Source of the DNA: JACKCR01 sp041390305
GTDB lineage: Bacteria > Eisenbacteria > RBG-16-71-46 > CAIMUX01
Direction of reading: 5' to 3'
DNA length: 64,000 nucleotides
Assembly (NCBI GenBank): GCA_041390305.1
Contig: JAWKQE010000003.1
Span: 225,457 to 289,456 of the forward strand
The notes under the pieces were generated by a model, which searched no databases, was not told the DNA's origin, and was given only the letters and a program-made list of their open reading frames with translations. The position numbers and the translations under genes were made by a program. This document shows positions 8,562-16,437 of the stretch, in pieces. The first letter of the stretch is position 1. Each line of letters begins with the position of its first letter.

Positions 8562-10760
8562 AGGTTCCATCCCGACCTGTCGGGTAGCTCGGTACGTGCT
8601 CGTCTCGGATTCGATGCCAGCGACGTGGTCGTGGCGTTCTCCGGATCACCAAGCCTCTGGCACGGCGGCGACGTGCTGCTCGACGCGTTCCTCGAGGCAC
8701 GCGAGACCATTCCGTCGCTCCGACTGCTCTTCGTGGGAGAGGGGCCGGAGAAGAAGGCGCTGGAGAAGCGGGCCCGGAAGAAGGGCGTGGACGCGTTCGT
8801 CACGTTCACCGGCGCCGTTCCTCACGAGCAGGTACCGGAGCTCCTCGCGGCTTCCGACGTCCTCACGGCGCCGTATCTTCCGCACGACGATTTCTACTTC
8901 TCGCCTCTCAAGGTGCTCGAATACCTCGCCGCGGGCCGTCCTGTCGTGGCTTCGGGTATCGGCGAGATCTGGGAGCTCGTCGACGACTCGTGTGGCCGTC
9001 TCGTCGAGCCCGGTAGTGTGAAGGAACTCGCCCGGACCCTGATCGAGCTGGGTGCCGACCCCGATCTCCGTCGTGCACTCGGTGAACGAGCGCGGGAACG
9101 CACTCGGGGAGCCGACTGGTTCGATCGCGCGTCGACCGTTCTGGACGCCGCGGAGACGTTGGCGGGAGTGCGCCCCGCGGCTCCGCGCGAGCGTGTCGGG
9201 TACGTCCTCAAGATGTTCCCCCGCTTCTCGGAGACCTTCGTTCTCCGCGAGGTCCTCGAGCTCGAACGCCAGGGGATGGAGGTGAGGACGTTCTCGATGA
9301 AGGTTCCTCATGGTCCGCAGCAGGTCGACGTGCACAAGGTGCATGCGCTCCAGAGCGTACTCCCGGACCCGAATCGGTTTCCGTCTGCCGGTACTCTGGG
9401 GGCGCACGGACGGTGCGTGCTCCGTTCTCCCTCGCGCTACTTCGGAGCACTGAAGTTCGCGGTGACCCGTCGGGATCGCAAGGCGATCGACAAGTTCGTC
9501 CAGGCCGGCGTCGTGGCGGACCGGTGCGCGAAGGAGAACATCGGTCACCTCCACGCCCACTTCGCGAGTGGTCCGACGCGGGTCGTGAAGCTGGCCTCGA
9601 TGATCTCGGGCGTGCCGTTCTCCTTCACTGCCCACGCCAAGGACCTCTACTGGCACGGTCACCGGCATGGGACGAGCAAGAAGCTGAAGAAGCGGGTCCA
9701 GCTGGCCCGGTTCGTCGCGGTGATCAGTCAGGAGAATCAACGTTTCATCGAGAGCCAGGGATTCAAAGTGAAGGAAGGACGGATCCGTCCGCTCTACATC
9801 GGCCTCCGAATGGACGACTACCGGTTCGTGCTTCCGAGCAGCCGTCCCGGGAGCCCTCGGCCGGTCGTTCTCGCCGTGGGACGCCTCATCGAGAAGAAGG
9901 GGTTCGACGTTCTGCTCGACGCGGCGGCCCAGCTGGTCCGTCGCGGTGTGAGATTCCGTCTCGTGATCGCGGGTGAGGGACCTGAGGAGCAGCCACTCCG
10001 TGGCCGCATTCGCGAGTTGGGTCTCGAAGGAACGGCGTATCTCCTCGGCGCCGTGCCGCTCGAGAGGCTTCGGAAGCGCTACTACTCCCGTGCGCGCGTC
10101 CTCGCGCAGCCTTGTGTCGTCGCCAAGGACGGGGACCAGGACGGAATCCCCACGGTGTTGCTCGAGGCGATGGCGCTCGGCGTGCCCGTGATCTCCACCA
10201 AGGTCTCCGGCATTCCCGAGGCGATCACGGACGGTGACAACGGCTTCCTCACCGAACCCGGCGAAGTCGGCCTTCTCGCGGAGCGGATCGAGCAGCTCCT
10301 CTCGGACGTCGCGTTCGCGGACGAGATGGCCCGGAGGGGAAGGGCGCGGGCAGAAGAGCAGTTCGACCTCGTGCGGAACGTCGGGGCTCTCAGGAAGCTG
10401 TTCCGTCGCTCGATCGCGGGATGGCCCTCGCGCGAGGAATGGCAGAGCCTCCAGGCCTCCTGGGGTGACACCGACGACGAGATCCCCACCTTCGTCCGTG
10501 GGGCAGAGATCGCTGCTCCGGAGCCGGCTCCCGTGTGGGGCCGCGCGTCGGTCGAGGTCGAGGTCGCGGTCGTGGAAGGCGATTCCTTGGCTGTGGATGC
10601 CGAGACTCCGGGGAGTGCGAGTGTCGAGTCCCTCCTGCAGGGATCGACGTCGCTTCGGTCCGCAGCCCCGGGACCGAACTCCCCGGAGTCGACGGCGCAT
10701 CTCTCCGCTCGTGGCGTTGGTGCGAGGCGGGATGTGCAGTGGGGTGACGCTGCGTGGTGA
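8559..10760 (+). CDS. Triple GT4 glycosyltransferase, 3' portion (second half of module 2 and module 3)
   Basis: This part continues the previous entry in the -1 frame, beginning at RFHPDLSGSSVRARLGFD. It completes GT4 module 2 with VGEGPEKKALEKRA, APYLPHDDFYFSPLKVLEYL and AAGRPVVAS. Module 3 follows directly from about 9190 (VGYVLKMFPRFSETFVLREV) and has its own SFTAHAKDLYW, AVGRLIEKKGFDVLL and EAMALGVPVISTKVSGIPEA. Modules 1 and 3 resemble each other more than either resembles module 2. A tail of about 105 residues after 10440 is acidic, low in complexity and not GT-like. The stop at 10758-10760 overlaps the GTG of the ABC-transporter gene, indicating translational coupling. If the frame is whole in the cell, the protein would be about 1343 residues with three catalytic domains, able to add several sugars in sequence. 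Confidence 0.8.
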   Translation, partial: GRFHPDLSGSSVRARLGFDASDVVVAFSGSPSLWHGGDVLLDAFLEARETIPSLRLLFVGEGPEKKALEKRARKKGVDAFVTFTGAVPHEQVPELLAASDVLTAPYLPHDDFYFSPLKVLEYLAAGRPVVASGIGEIWELVDDSCGRLVEPGSVKELARTLIELGADPDLRRALGERARERTRGADWFDRASTVLDAAETLAGVRPAAPRERVGYVLKMFPRFSETFVLREVLELERQGMEVRTFSMKVPHGPQQVDVHKVHALQSVLPDPNRFPSAGTLGAHGRCVLRSPSRYFGALKFAVTRRDRKAIDKFVQAGVVADRCAKENIGHLHAHFASGPTRVVKLASMISGVPFSFTAHAKDLYWHGHRHGTSKKLKKRVQLARFVAVISQENQRFIESQGFKVKEGRIRPLYIGLRMDDYRFVLPSSRPGSPRPVVLAVGRLIEKKGFDVLLDAAAQLVRRGVRFRLVIAGEGPEEQPLRGRIRELGLEGTAYLLGAVPLERLRKRYYSRARVLAQPCVVAKDGDQDGIPTVLLEAMALGVPVISTKVSGIPEAITDGDNGFLTEPGEVGLLAERIEQLLSDVAFADEMARRGRARAEEQFDLVRNVGALRKLFRRSIAGWPSREEWQSLQASWGDTDDEIPTFVRGAEIAAPEPAPVWGRASVEVEVAVVEGDSLAVDAETPGSASVESLLQGSTSLRSAAPGPNSPESTAHLSARGVGARRDVQWGDAAW

Positions 10761-13700
10761 CGCTTCCGAAGAGAGTGCGGGACCTCTCCCGCTTCCTGAG
10801 GTTCCGAGGACGGCTTGCGCCCTATCTGGCACCTCATCGTGGGGGATTCGCGGGGGCGATCGGACTCTCGCTTCTCTTCGCCGCCGTGCGTCTGCTCGAG
10901 CCCTGGCCGCTCCAGATCGTGCTCGACCAGGTCGTGCTCGGAAAACCGACGCAGCTTCCCTCCGGCATCGATCCGCTCCGTTGGGTGGGTGGGGATCCGA
11001 TGCTCCTCCTCGGTCTCGCCGCTGCCGCGGTGCTCGTGTTCGCTCTCGTTTCGGGAGGGATCTACTACGCGCAGACGGTCCTGGTCGCACGGATCGGCCA
11101 GGTCATCATCCGGGACCTCCGCGAGGACGTGTTCCATCACCTCCTCCGTCACTCCCTCGCTTTCCATCGGAAGAACGACCCGGGTGACCTCCTCATGCGG
11201 CTCACCGGCGACATGATCTTCCTCCGCGAGATGATCCTCGCGACGGTCGTGACGATGACGGGCGAGCTGATCGTCCTCCTCTCGACCCTCGTTCTCATGT
11301 TCCTCGTCAGTCCCAAGCTCACCCTCGTGACGCTCGCCATTGCGCCCGCGCTCGCCCTTCTCTTCCGGGCCTTCCGTGGACGGATGCGTGACGCGGCCCG
11401 CAAGCAGCGGAAGCGCGAGGGACAGATCGCCCGCCGGATCGCGGAGACGCTTCTCGCCGTTCCGATGATCCAGTCGTTCACGGCCGAGACGCACGAGGAC
11501 GACCGGTTCCGCAAGATGTGCAAGCGGAGCGAGCGGATCGGCCTCCGTGCCGCGCGCCTCGAAGCGGGGATGCAGCGGACGGTCGAGATCCTGATCGCAC
11601 TCGGGACCTGCCTCGTTCTCTGGTTCGGGATTCGAGAGATCCTCGCCGAGTCGATCACCCCGGGTGTCTTCCTCGTGTTCCTCGCGTACCTGCGCGCGCT
11701 CTTCAAGCCCGTGCGCAAGCTCGCGAAGGTCGCGGAGCGGACGGCACGTGCGTCCGCGGCAGCCGAACGGATCCTCGAGGTCCTCGAGAGCTCGCGCGAC
11801 GTCAAGGACTCGAAGAAAGCGCTCCCCGCACCGCCTCTCTGCGGCGCTATCCGGCTCGAAGACGTCGGGTTCACGTACGAAGACGGCACGGTTGCACTCG
11901 CCGGCATCACCGCGGACGTCGCGCCAGGAGAACAGATCGCGATCGCCGGGCGCTCGGGAGCCGGGAAGTCGACACTCTTCTCGATCCTCCTCGGATTCCA
12001 TCGTCCGACGAGCGGACGGGTCTACCTCGACGGACAGAAGGCGAGGCATTTCACGCTCGAGAGCCTCAGGAAGCAGATCGCCTACCTTCCCCAGGACGCG
12101 TTCGTGGTCGCGGGAACCGTGCGGGAGAATCTCCACTACGGGAAGCCGACCGCCAACGACGAGGAACTCTGGAGCGCGCTCGAACTCGCGGAGATCGCGG
12201 ACTACGTGCGCTCCCTGCCCGGAGGGCTCGACGCTCCGATCGCGTCCCGCGGTCAGTCACTGTCGGGTGGCCAGAAGCAGCGCCTCGCGATCGCGCGGGC
12301 CGTGCTGAAGGACGCGCCGATCCTGCTCCTCGATGAGCCGACGAGCGGCCTCGATCCCGAGACCGAAGCGGCCGTGCTCCGTAGTCTGGGGCGTCTCCGC
12401 TCCAGCCGCACCACGCTCGTCATCGCGCACCGTCCGGAGACGGTGCGGAGCGCAGACCGGGTCTGGATCCTCGATCGGGGACAACTGATCGAAGACGTCG
12501 CGCCGGACGCCGTCGGCGAGATTCTGCTGGATGACCTCGCGGACGATCGTGGCGCCGGCCACGCCGTTCCCGGAAACCGCGTCGCCGCTACCTCGGCGTC
12601 CAGCGCCGCCGCGGGTCCGCCCCTTCCGATTCCGAATCTGCAGTACGACGAAGGCGTGCGTGGAGTCGCGCGACTGGCCGAGCCCGAGGGGAAGAAGCGG
12701 TTTCTCGTGGAGTTGGACGCCGTTCTCGACGCGTCGTCCTCGCGCGACGCCGCGGAAGGTGCCACAGTTTCCTCGACTCCGCGCAAGCCGCTCGCAAAGG
12801 ACCGTTCCGTCGAGCTCACGGGCGTCAAGCAGCGGATCGGGCAGCGTGCCCTCCTCCGCGTGAGCAACTCGGCCGAGACCTGGTACGTGAAGCTGTTCCG
12901 CGGACGCGGAGGGGATCGGCTCGCCGCCGCCCATGCCACGGAGGCGATCGCGAATGCGGCGGGGATCCGGATCCCGCGCACGCTCGGGTGGATCGATCGC
13001 TACCGCGCGCTCGTGATCGAGGACGCGCGAGGCACGGCGTGGTTCGACCTCGAACTCGAGGAGCGGATCCTGCTCGCACGGCGGCTCGGCGCGAGTCTCT
13101 CGAGCCTCCACGCGCGGGTGGCTCCCGAGGAGTGGAGCCGTGTCGAGGACGAGCGCGTTCGTCTGGACCGGGCGGTGGATCGTGCCCGCGAACACGGCGG
13201 CGAAGTCTGGACCACGATCTCGGCGTTCTGGGAGTCCTCGGTCCTTCGGCTCTTCGACGAGCGAACCGCGCCGGACGACCCGACGGCGCGAAGCGCCGAG
13301 CTGCTTCTCGTTCCGATCCACGGGGACGTACATCCGGATCAGGTGCGGAGCGGCTCGGGTGGCGCCTTGGTCCTTCTCGATTGGGATGCCGCGGGTCTCG
13401 GCGAGGCGACCCGCGACATCGGGAACGTGCTCGCCCACCTCGAACTCGACGCGGCCCGGGGCGTGCTCACGGAAGACGAGGCGCAGTCGTTGGCGGAGGC
13501 GTTCCTCGGCGGCGTTCGCTCTCCTGTCGGGCGGGACTCCGCAAGCGTCCTGCATCCGTCCGAGACAGGTTCGCGTGGTGGGGAGGGGCTCGAAGTTCGC
13601 GATGTCGACATCGACTGGCATCGGAGGAGCACTCTCCTCAGGCTCGCCGCTCTCTACTCGGATCCATCGTTCGGAACTCGTGCACCCAATCCGCCGACCT

Positions 13701-13798
13701 TGGCCCTCGATCTGCTCCGCCGAGCGGATCGGCGCACGCGGCTCGCGTCCACCGGGCCGACATACCGCCCGTCAGTCGTCGCACAAGAAGTGAGGTGA
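10754..13798 (+). CDS. ABC exporter (TMD-NBD) fused to APH/choline-kinase-like phosphotransferase domain
   Basis: A 1014-residue fusion starting with GTG at 10754, inside the end of the glycosyltransferase gene. Residues about 15-320 form an MsbA-like six-helix exporter domain. The nucleotide-binding domain follows, with Walker A GRSGAGKST near 397, signature LSGGQKQRLAIARA near 502, Walker B ILLLDEPTSGLD near 522 and switch histidine VIAHRPE near 555. After a linker, residues about 680-960 form an aminoglycoside-phosphotransferase or choline-kinase fold with the Brenner-type motif IHGDVHPDQ near 855 and the metal-binding LLDWDAAG near 874. The exporter half fits lipid-linked glycan or glycolipid export. 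The kinase half could phosphorylate a sugar, lipid or amino alcohol on the same substrate. Coupling to the glycosyltransferases supports a joint glycan pathway; the substrate is unknown. Confidence 0.85.
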   Translation: MVTLPKRVRDLSRFLRFRGRLAPYLAPHRGGFAGAIGLSLLFAAVRLLEPWPLQIVLDQVVLGKPTQLPSGIDPLRWVGGDPMLLLGLAAAAVLVFALVSGGIYYAQTVLVARIGQVIIRDLREDVFHHLLRHSLAFHRKNDPGDLLMRLTGDMIFLREMILATVVTMTGELIVLLSTLVLMFLVSPKLTLVTLAIAPALALLFRAFRGRMRDAARKQRKREGQIARRIAETLLAVPMIQSFTAETHEDDRFRKMCKRSERIGLRAARLEAGMQRTVEILIALGTCLVLWFGIREILAESITPGVFLVFLAYLRALFKPVRKLAKVAERTARASAAAERILEVLESSRDVKDSKKALPAPPLCGAIRLEDVGFTYEDGTVALAGITADVAPGEQIAIAGRSGAGKSTLFSILLGFHRPTSGRVYLDGQKARHFTLESLRKQIAYLPQDAFVVAGTVRENLHYGKPTANDEELWSALELAEIADYVRSLPGGLDAPIASRGQSLSGGQKQRLAIARAVLKDAPILLLDEPTSGLDPETEAAVLRSLGRLRSSRTTLVIAHRPETVRSADRVWILDRGQLIEDVAPDAVGEILLDDLADDRGAGHAVPGNRVAATSASSAAAGPPLPIPNLQYDEGVRGVARLAEPEGKKRFLVELDAVLDASSSRDAAEGATVSSTPRKPLAKDRSVELTGVKQRIGQRALLRVSNSAETWYVKLFRGRGGDRLAAAHATEAIANAAGIRIPRTLGWIDRYRALVIEDARGTAWFDLELEERILLARRLGASLSSLHARVAPEEWSRVEDERVRLDRAVDRAREHGGEVWTTISAFWESSVLRLFDERTAPDDPTARSAELLLVPIHGDVHPDQVRSGSGGALVLLDWDAAGLGEATRDIGNVLAHLELDAARGVLTEDEAQSLAEAFLGGVRSPVGRDSASVLHPSETGSRGGEGLEVRDVDIDWHRRSTLLRLAALYSDPSFGTRAPNPPTLALDLLRRADRRTRLASTGPTYRPSVVAQEVR

Positions 13799-13803
13799 TT
13801 CCG

Positions 13804-14826
13804 ATGCGCTTCCTCGCATCCATCGTCATCCCCGTAGTCGCCCTCGCGGCGGGCACGGGGGCCGTGGTTGCGGCCTGGACTCCGGAACTCGTGGGAGGAT
13901 CGGTCAGCGGAGGCTTCGAGTCTCGGCCGATCGAGGGGCTCGAGTCGGACATCGACCCGAGTACCGGCAGTGGCGACGGACGCTACTGGTACGCGCCGCC
14001 CGAAGACTGGGGTGGAACGTTCGAGGTCTGGTCTCGTTGGAAGATCCGGTCGTCTCTGGGGAAGAGCAAGGTGAAACTCTCGTACGCGCGGAACGACTGG
14101 GTCGACGGTGAGATCTTCGCCCGCAACATTCTCGGTTTCACCCTCGTTCACGATCTCGGTGGCGGCTACGAACTCGACCTCGACGCGGAGTACGTTCCGG
14201 AAGTCTACAAACGGCATCGGGCCGACAAGGACGCCGGGCCGGGAGAGCCTCGGTTCCGGCCCGAAACCTACAGCGACCTCGACGTCGAGCTCGCGTTCGC
14301 TCGGGATTGGGGGCACTTCTCCACATCGATCATCGGACTCGTCGAAAGGCGGAACGAGAACGAGTGGTTCGACGAGCGCGACCGCCTCGGCTTGGGCGTT
14401 GGTGCCGGGCTCGATTTCGCTGTCTGGGAAGGGAGCCGGTTCCGACCCTTCTACCTCCGCTCCTCCACGGAGTCGAGGAACGAGCCCGATCTCGGGTCCG
14501 ATCTGTCTTTCGACGAGGACTCCTACGGACTGCGGTTCACGCAGGAGTTCCGCGACTTCCGCACCGAGCTCTACGGCAAGATCGATGTCCGTAGCTACAC
14601 GACCACGGACCCGGAGGACGACAGTCGGTACGGGCGGGAGGATACGGGGAAGTTCTTCAGCGGAAAGCTGGCCTGGCGGCCGGGCGCGCTCCAGCCGTTC
14701 CTGTCCTACGAGAAGTCGCGGAGCTCGTCTCAACTACCCGGGGTCGTCGCGGAAGAACAGGATGACGGCGAGGACGAACGGAGCCTGGTGCGCCTCGGTG
14801 TCGACTTCCAGTGGAGTCTCGACTAG
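13804..14826 (+). CDS. Outer-membrane beta-barrel protein
   Basis: A 340-residue protein; ATG 13804 follows GAGGTGATTCC six bases after the stop of the ABC-kinase gene. A signal peptide (MRFLASIVIPVVALAAGTG) is followed by alternating hydrophobic/polar strands with many aromatic girdle residues (FEVWSRWKIRSSLGKSKVKL, YELDLDAEYVPEVYK, FFSGKLAWRPGALQPFLSYE). The chain ends VRLGVDFQWSLD, so the usual final aromatic of Omp85-inserted barrels is three residues from the end. I cannot assign a family. Its place as last gene of the glycan/export unit suggests an outer-membrane step, perhaps passage or anchoring of the product; that is inference from position. Confidence 0.75.
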   Translation: MRFLASIVIPVVALAAGTGAVVAAWTPELVGGSVSGGFESRPIEGLESDIDPSTGSGDGRYWYAPPEDWGGTFEVWSRWKIRSSLGKSKVKLSYARNDWVDGEIFARNILGFTLVHDLGGGYELDLDAEYVPEVYKRHRADKDAGPGEPRFRPETYSDLDVELAFARDWGHFSTSIIGLVERRNENEWFDERDRLGLGVGAGLDFAVWEGSRFRPFYLRSSTESRNEPDLGSDLSFDEDSYGLRFTQEFRDFRTELYGKIDVRSYTTTDPEDDSRYGREDTGKFFSGKLAWRPGALQPFLSYEKSRSSSQLPGVVAEEQDDGEDERSLVRLGVDFQWSLD

Positions 14827-14837
14827 GAGGGCGGGAT

Positions 14838-14867
14838 GAGGAGGGCGGGAAGCTCCCGGCCCTCCTC
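14838..14867. terminator. Bidirectional hairpin between convergent genes
   Basis: A 9-bp perfect stem (14838-14846 with 14859-14867), extended inside by a GGGA/TCCC pairing, lies between the barrel gene (+) and the DUF2892 gene (-). Convergent placement supports a shared terminator. There is no strong T tract on either side. Confidence 0.6.
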
Positions 14868-14903
14868 ACCTCTCTCAACCAACAGGGTGCCAGAGGCACC
14901 GCC

Positions 14904-15098
14904 TCAGTGTGGAGTCTTGCGCATCGGGCAGGTGCTGAGGCCCAGTGGCTTGTAGAGCGGGCAGAAGCCGATCGCGGCGGTGAGCAGCGGAACGAGTCCG
15001 ATGGCTCCCCACCACGCCTTGAAGTAGACCCCGGCGCCGATGAGCGCGAGGCCGAGGACGATCCGGATGATCCGATCGGTGTTGCCGACGTTACGCAT
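14904..15098 (-). CDS. DUF2892 (YgaP-type) small inner-membrane protein
   Basis: A 64-residue protein. The ATG at 15098 is chosen because AAGGAGAG lies eight bases upstream; a longer reading from 15116 would place the start inside the ribosome binding site. The sequence MRNVGNTDRIIRIVLGLALI opens the DUF2892 domain. Two helices with GAIGLVPLLTAAIGFCPLYK follow, including the family's conserved GFCPLY and a second cysteine in LSTCPM. These proteins occur alone or fused to rhodanese domains and are linked to sulfur or thiol handling in the inner membrane. A Crp/Fnr-family gene lies directly upstream on the same strand and a perfect Crp-type palindrome sits in its leader, so redox or oxygen control is likely. 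Confidence 0.85.
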   Translation of the reverse strand: MRNVGNTDRIIRIVLGLALIGAGVYFKAWWGAIGLVPLLTAAIGFCPLYKPLGLSTCPMRKTPH

Positions 15099-15252
15099 GG
15101 GGATGCTCTCCTTCATTCTCTTTCGTAACAGGGATTCGAGTCTGCTCTTCTCGTACTCACGAAACCTGGAACGATCCTGCCTCGGGTGACTGCCGTGGTC
15201 GTCGCCGGTCCCGATCCATGGCAGGAGAGTAGAGGGTTCGGGAACGGACCGT

Positions 15253-15270
15253 CTGTGAACGAGTTCACAG
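15253..15270 (-). promoter_or_regulatory. Perfect Crp/Fnr-type operator upstream of DUF2892 gene
   Basis: The 18-base sequence CTGTGAACGAGTTCACAG is a perfect inverted repeat containing TGTGA-N6-TCACA, the classic half-site geometry of Crp-family regulators. It lies about 155 bases upstream of the DUF2892 start and downstream of the Crp/Fnr gene, so the neighbouring regulator is the obvious candidate to bind it. Confidence 0.7.
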
Positions 15271-15380
15271 TCGCCGATCTTCCTTCCGCGATTTCGCGCG
15301 CCATCGGCCTCCGGATGCAGATCGGAGCTGGGAGACGCGGTCGGACTTCCTCGGTACGCACGCACTCGGCTCAGGCGGGC

Positions 15381-16058
15381 CTAGGACTCTTCGGCCAGCT
15401 CCGCGAGCGTCGTCTGATCGGTCAGATCGATCCGCTTGCGACCCAGCGTGACGAGGCCGCGAGCCTGGAACGAGGTGAGGAGCCGACTGACGATCTCCCG
15501 CGTGCAGCCCAGGTCGTCCGCGAGTTGCTGATGGGTCACGAGCACGGACCCTCGGGTGCGGCCGTAGCGGAGGAGGAGCGCGGCGAGCCGTGAGTCGAGA
15601 CGTGCGAACGCCACCTGCTCGACGAGCACCAGCATCTCGGCGAGTCGTGTTCCGAGCATCTTGAAGACGGCCTCGCGGAAGTCCGGATTGGAGGCGATCA
15701 GTCGCTCGAAGAGATCTCCGGGGATGAGGATGCCCGCGATCTCTTCCACCGCGTCTCCACGAGCGGGATAGAGCGAACGCCCGAGGAGGCAGTTGACGGT
15801 GAGGACACAGAACTCGCCCGGTTCGATCTCGTAGAGCAGGAGCTCCCGGCCATCGGGCGACTGCTTGCTCACCCGGGCGCGACCTTCCGTGACGACCAGG
15901 AGGCCGGCGCAGGCGTCACCGTCGTCGAACAACGTCGCACCTCGGTCGAACTCGACGAAGCGGCCGTAGCGCGTCAGCTCGGCAAGGAGTCGGGAGGAGA
16001 GGGTGGCGGAAGCGGGGAGCACCTTCCGCATCGCCTCCATCTGTTCGGTCGTCAACAT
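15381..16058 (-). CDS. Crp/Fnr-family transcriptional regulator
   Basis: A 225-residue protein. The ATG at 16058 (MLTTEQMEAMRKVLPAS) is preferred to the longer reading from 16250, whose first 64 residues look non-coding. Residues about 15-135 form a cyclic-nucleotide-binding-like beta barrel (LFDDGDACAGLLVVTEGRAR, GRELLLYEIEPGEFCVLTV). Residues about 150-220 hold the Crp-type winged helix with VTHQQLADDLGCTREIVSRL, the recognition-helix region. It lacks the four N-terminal cysteines of oxygen-sensing Fnr; single cysteines remain at CAGLL and EFCVLT. The effector is therefore unknown. It probably acts on the DUF2892 gene downstream via the palindrome at 15253-15270. Confidence 0.9.
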   Translation of the reverse strand: MLTTEQMEAMRKVLPASATLSSRLLAELTRYGRFVEFDRGATLFDDGDACAGLLVVTEGRARVSKQSPDGRELLLYEIEPGEFCVLTVNCLLGRSLYPARGDAVEEIAGILIPGDLFERLIASNPDFREAVFKMLGTRLAEMLVLVEQVAFARLDSRLAALLLRYGRTRGSVLVTHQQLADDLGCTREIVSRLLTSFQARGLVTLGRKRIDLTDQTTLAELAEES

Positions 16059-16437
16059 GGCCCCAGTGTACCGGAACGAGTGCGGTCCTCTCGGTCGTTC
16101 GGAGTCGTCGGCACCGTGCACTTGCCGATGTTCCCGGGGTTGCGTAGCCGCGGAGTGTGCCGGTTCGACTTCGTCGAAAGCGGACCGACGGTACTCGCGA
16201 GGCAGGCGCGTAGTGCGGTAAGTGATTTGGTAACAATGATATAGGTTCATTTCCGGAGGTGGGGCTCCTGGATGAGTTTGCCTGTTCCAACAAGCAGTAC
16301 GAAGAAGTACGGATTTGTATTGAGACTGAGTCTCACTCTAGTCTCCCATCTGTCTTCAACGAAGTCGTGGGTCGTATGAGGGCCACGAATGGACGACTTC
16401 TCGGCGGACAGGGCACGAAACGGCGGAGGTGTTCGAG
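16059..16437. other. Intergenic promoter region between Crp/Fnr gene and porin operon
   Basis: No gene is visible. The stretch around 16210-16340 is noticeably less GC-rich than the surrounding DNA and holds the Fur-box-like palindrome at 16321-16335. It should contain divergent promoters for the regulator (-) and the porin operon (+). A possible -10 element for the minus-strand gene is TATATCAT near 16237-16244. Confidence 0.5.
16321..16335 (+). promoter_or_regulatory. Fur-box-like 7-1-7 palindrome ahead of porin/flavin operon
   Basis: TGAGACTGAGTCTCA is a perfect inverted repeat with the 7-1-7 geometry of Fur-family operators. A further AGTCTC half-site follows at 16340-16345. It lies about 103 bases before the porin start. 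A Fur-family gene is found at 20585-20983, and the downstream genes (porin, FMN-binding protein, ApbE) suit metal-dependent control. Confidence 0.6.

Noticed and set aside
8551..8570. Canonical programmed -1 frameshift signal in the triple glycosyltransferase
   Set aside because: The heptamer CCGGGGA is not a standard X XXY YYZ slippery site and I see no obvious downstream pseudoknot; a simple missing G is more likely, so the programmed version is kept only as a possibility.
8646..11090. An 814-codon open frame on the minus strand
   Set aside because: It is fully antisense to the glycosyltransferase/ABC genes, is very rich in Arg, His and Glu, has no homologous motifs and no ribosome binding site; GC-rich third positions create such frames.
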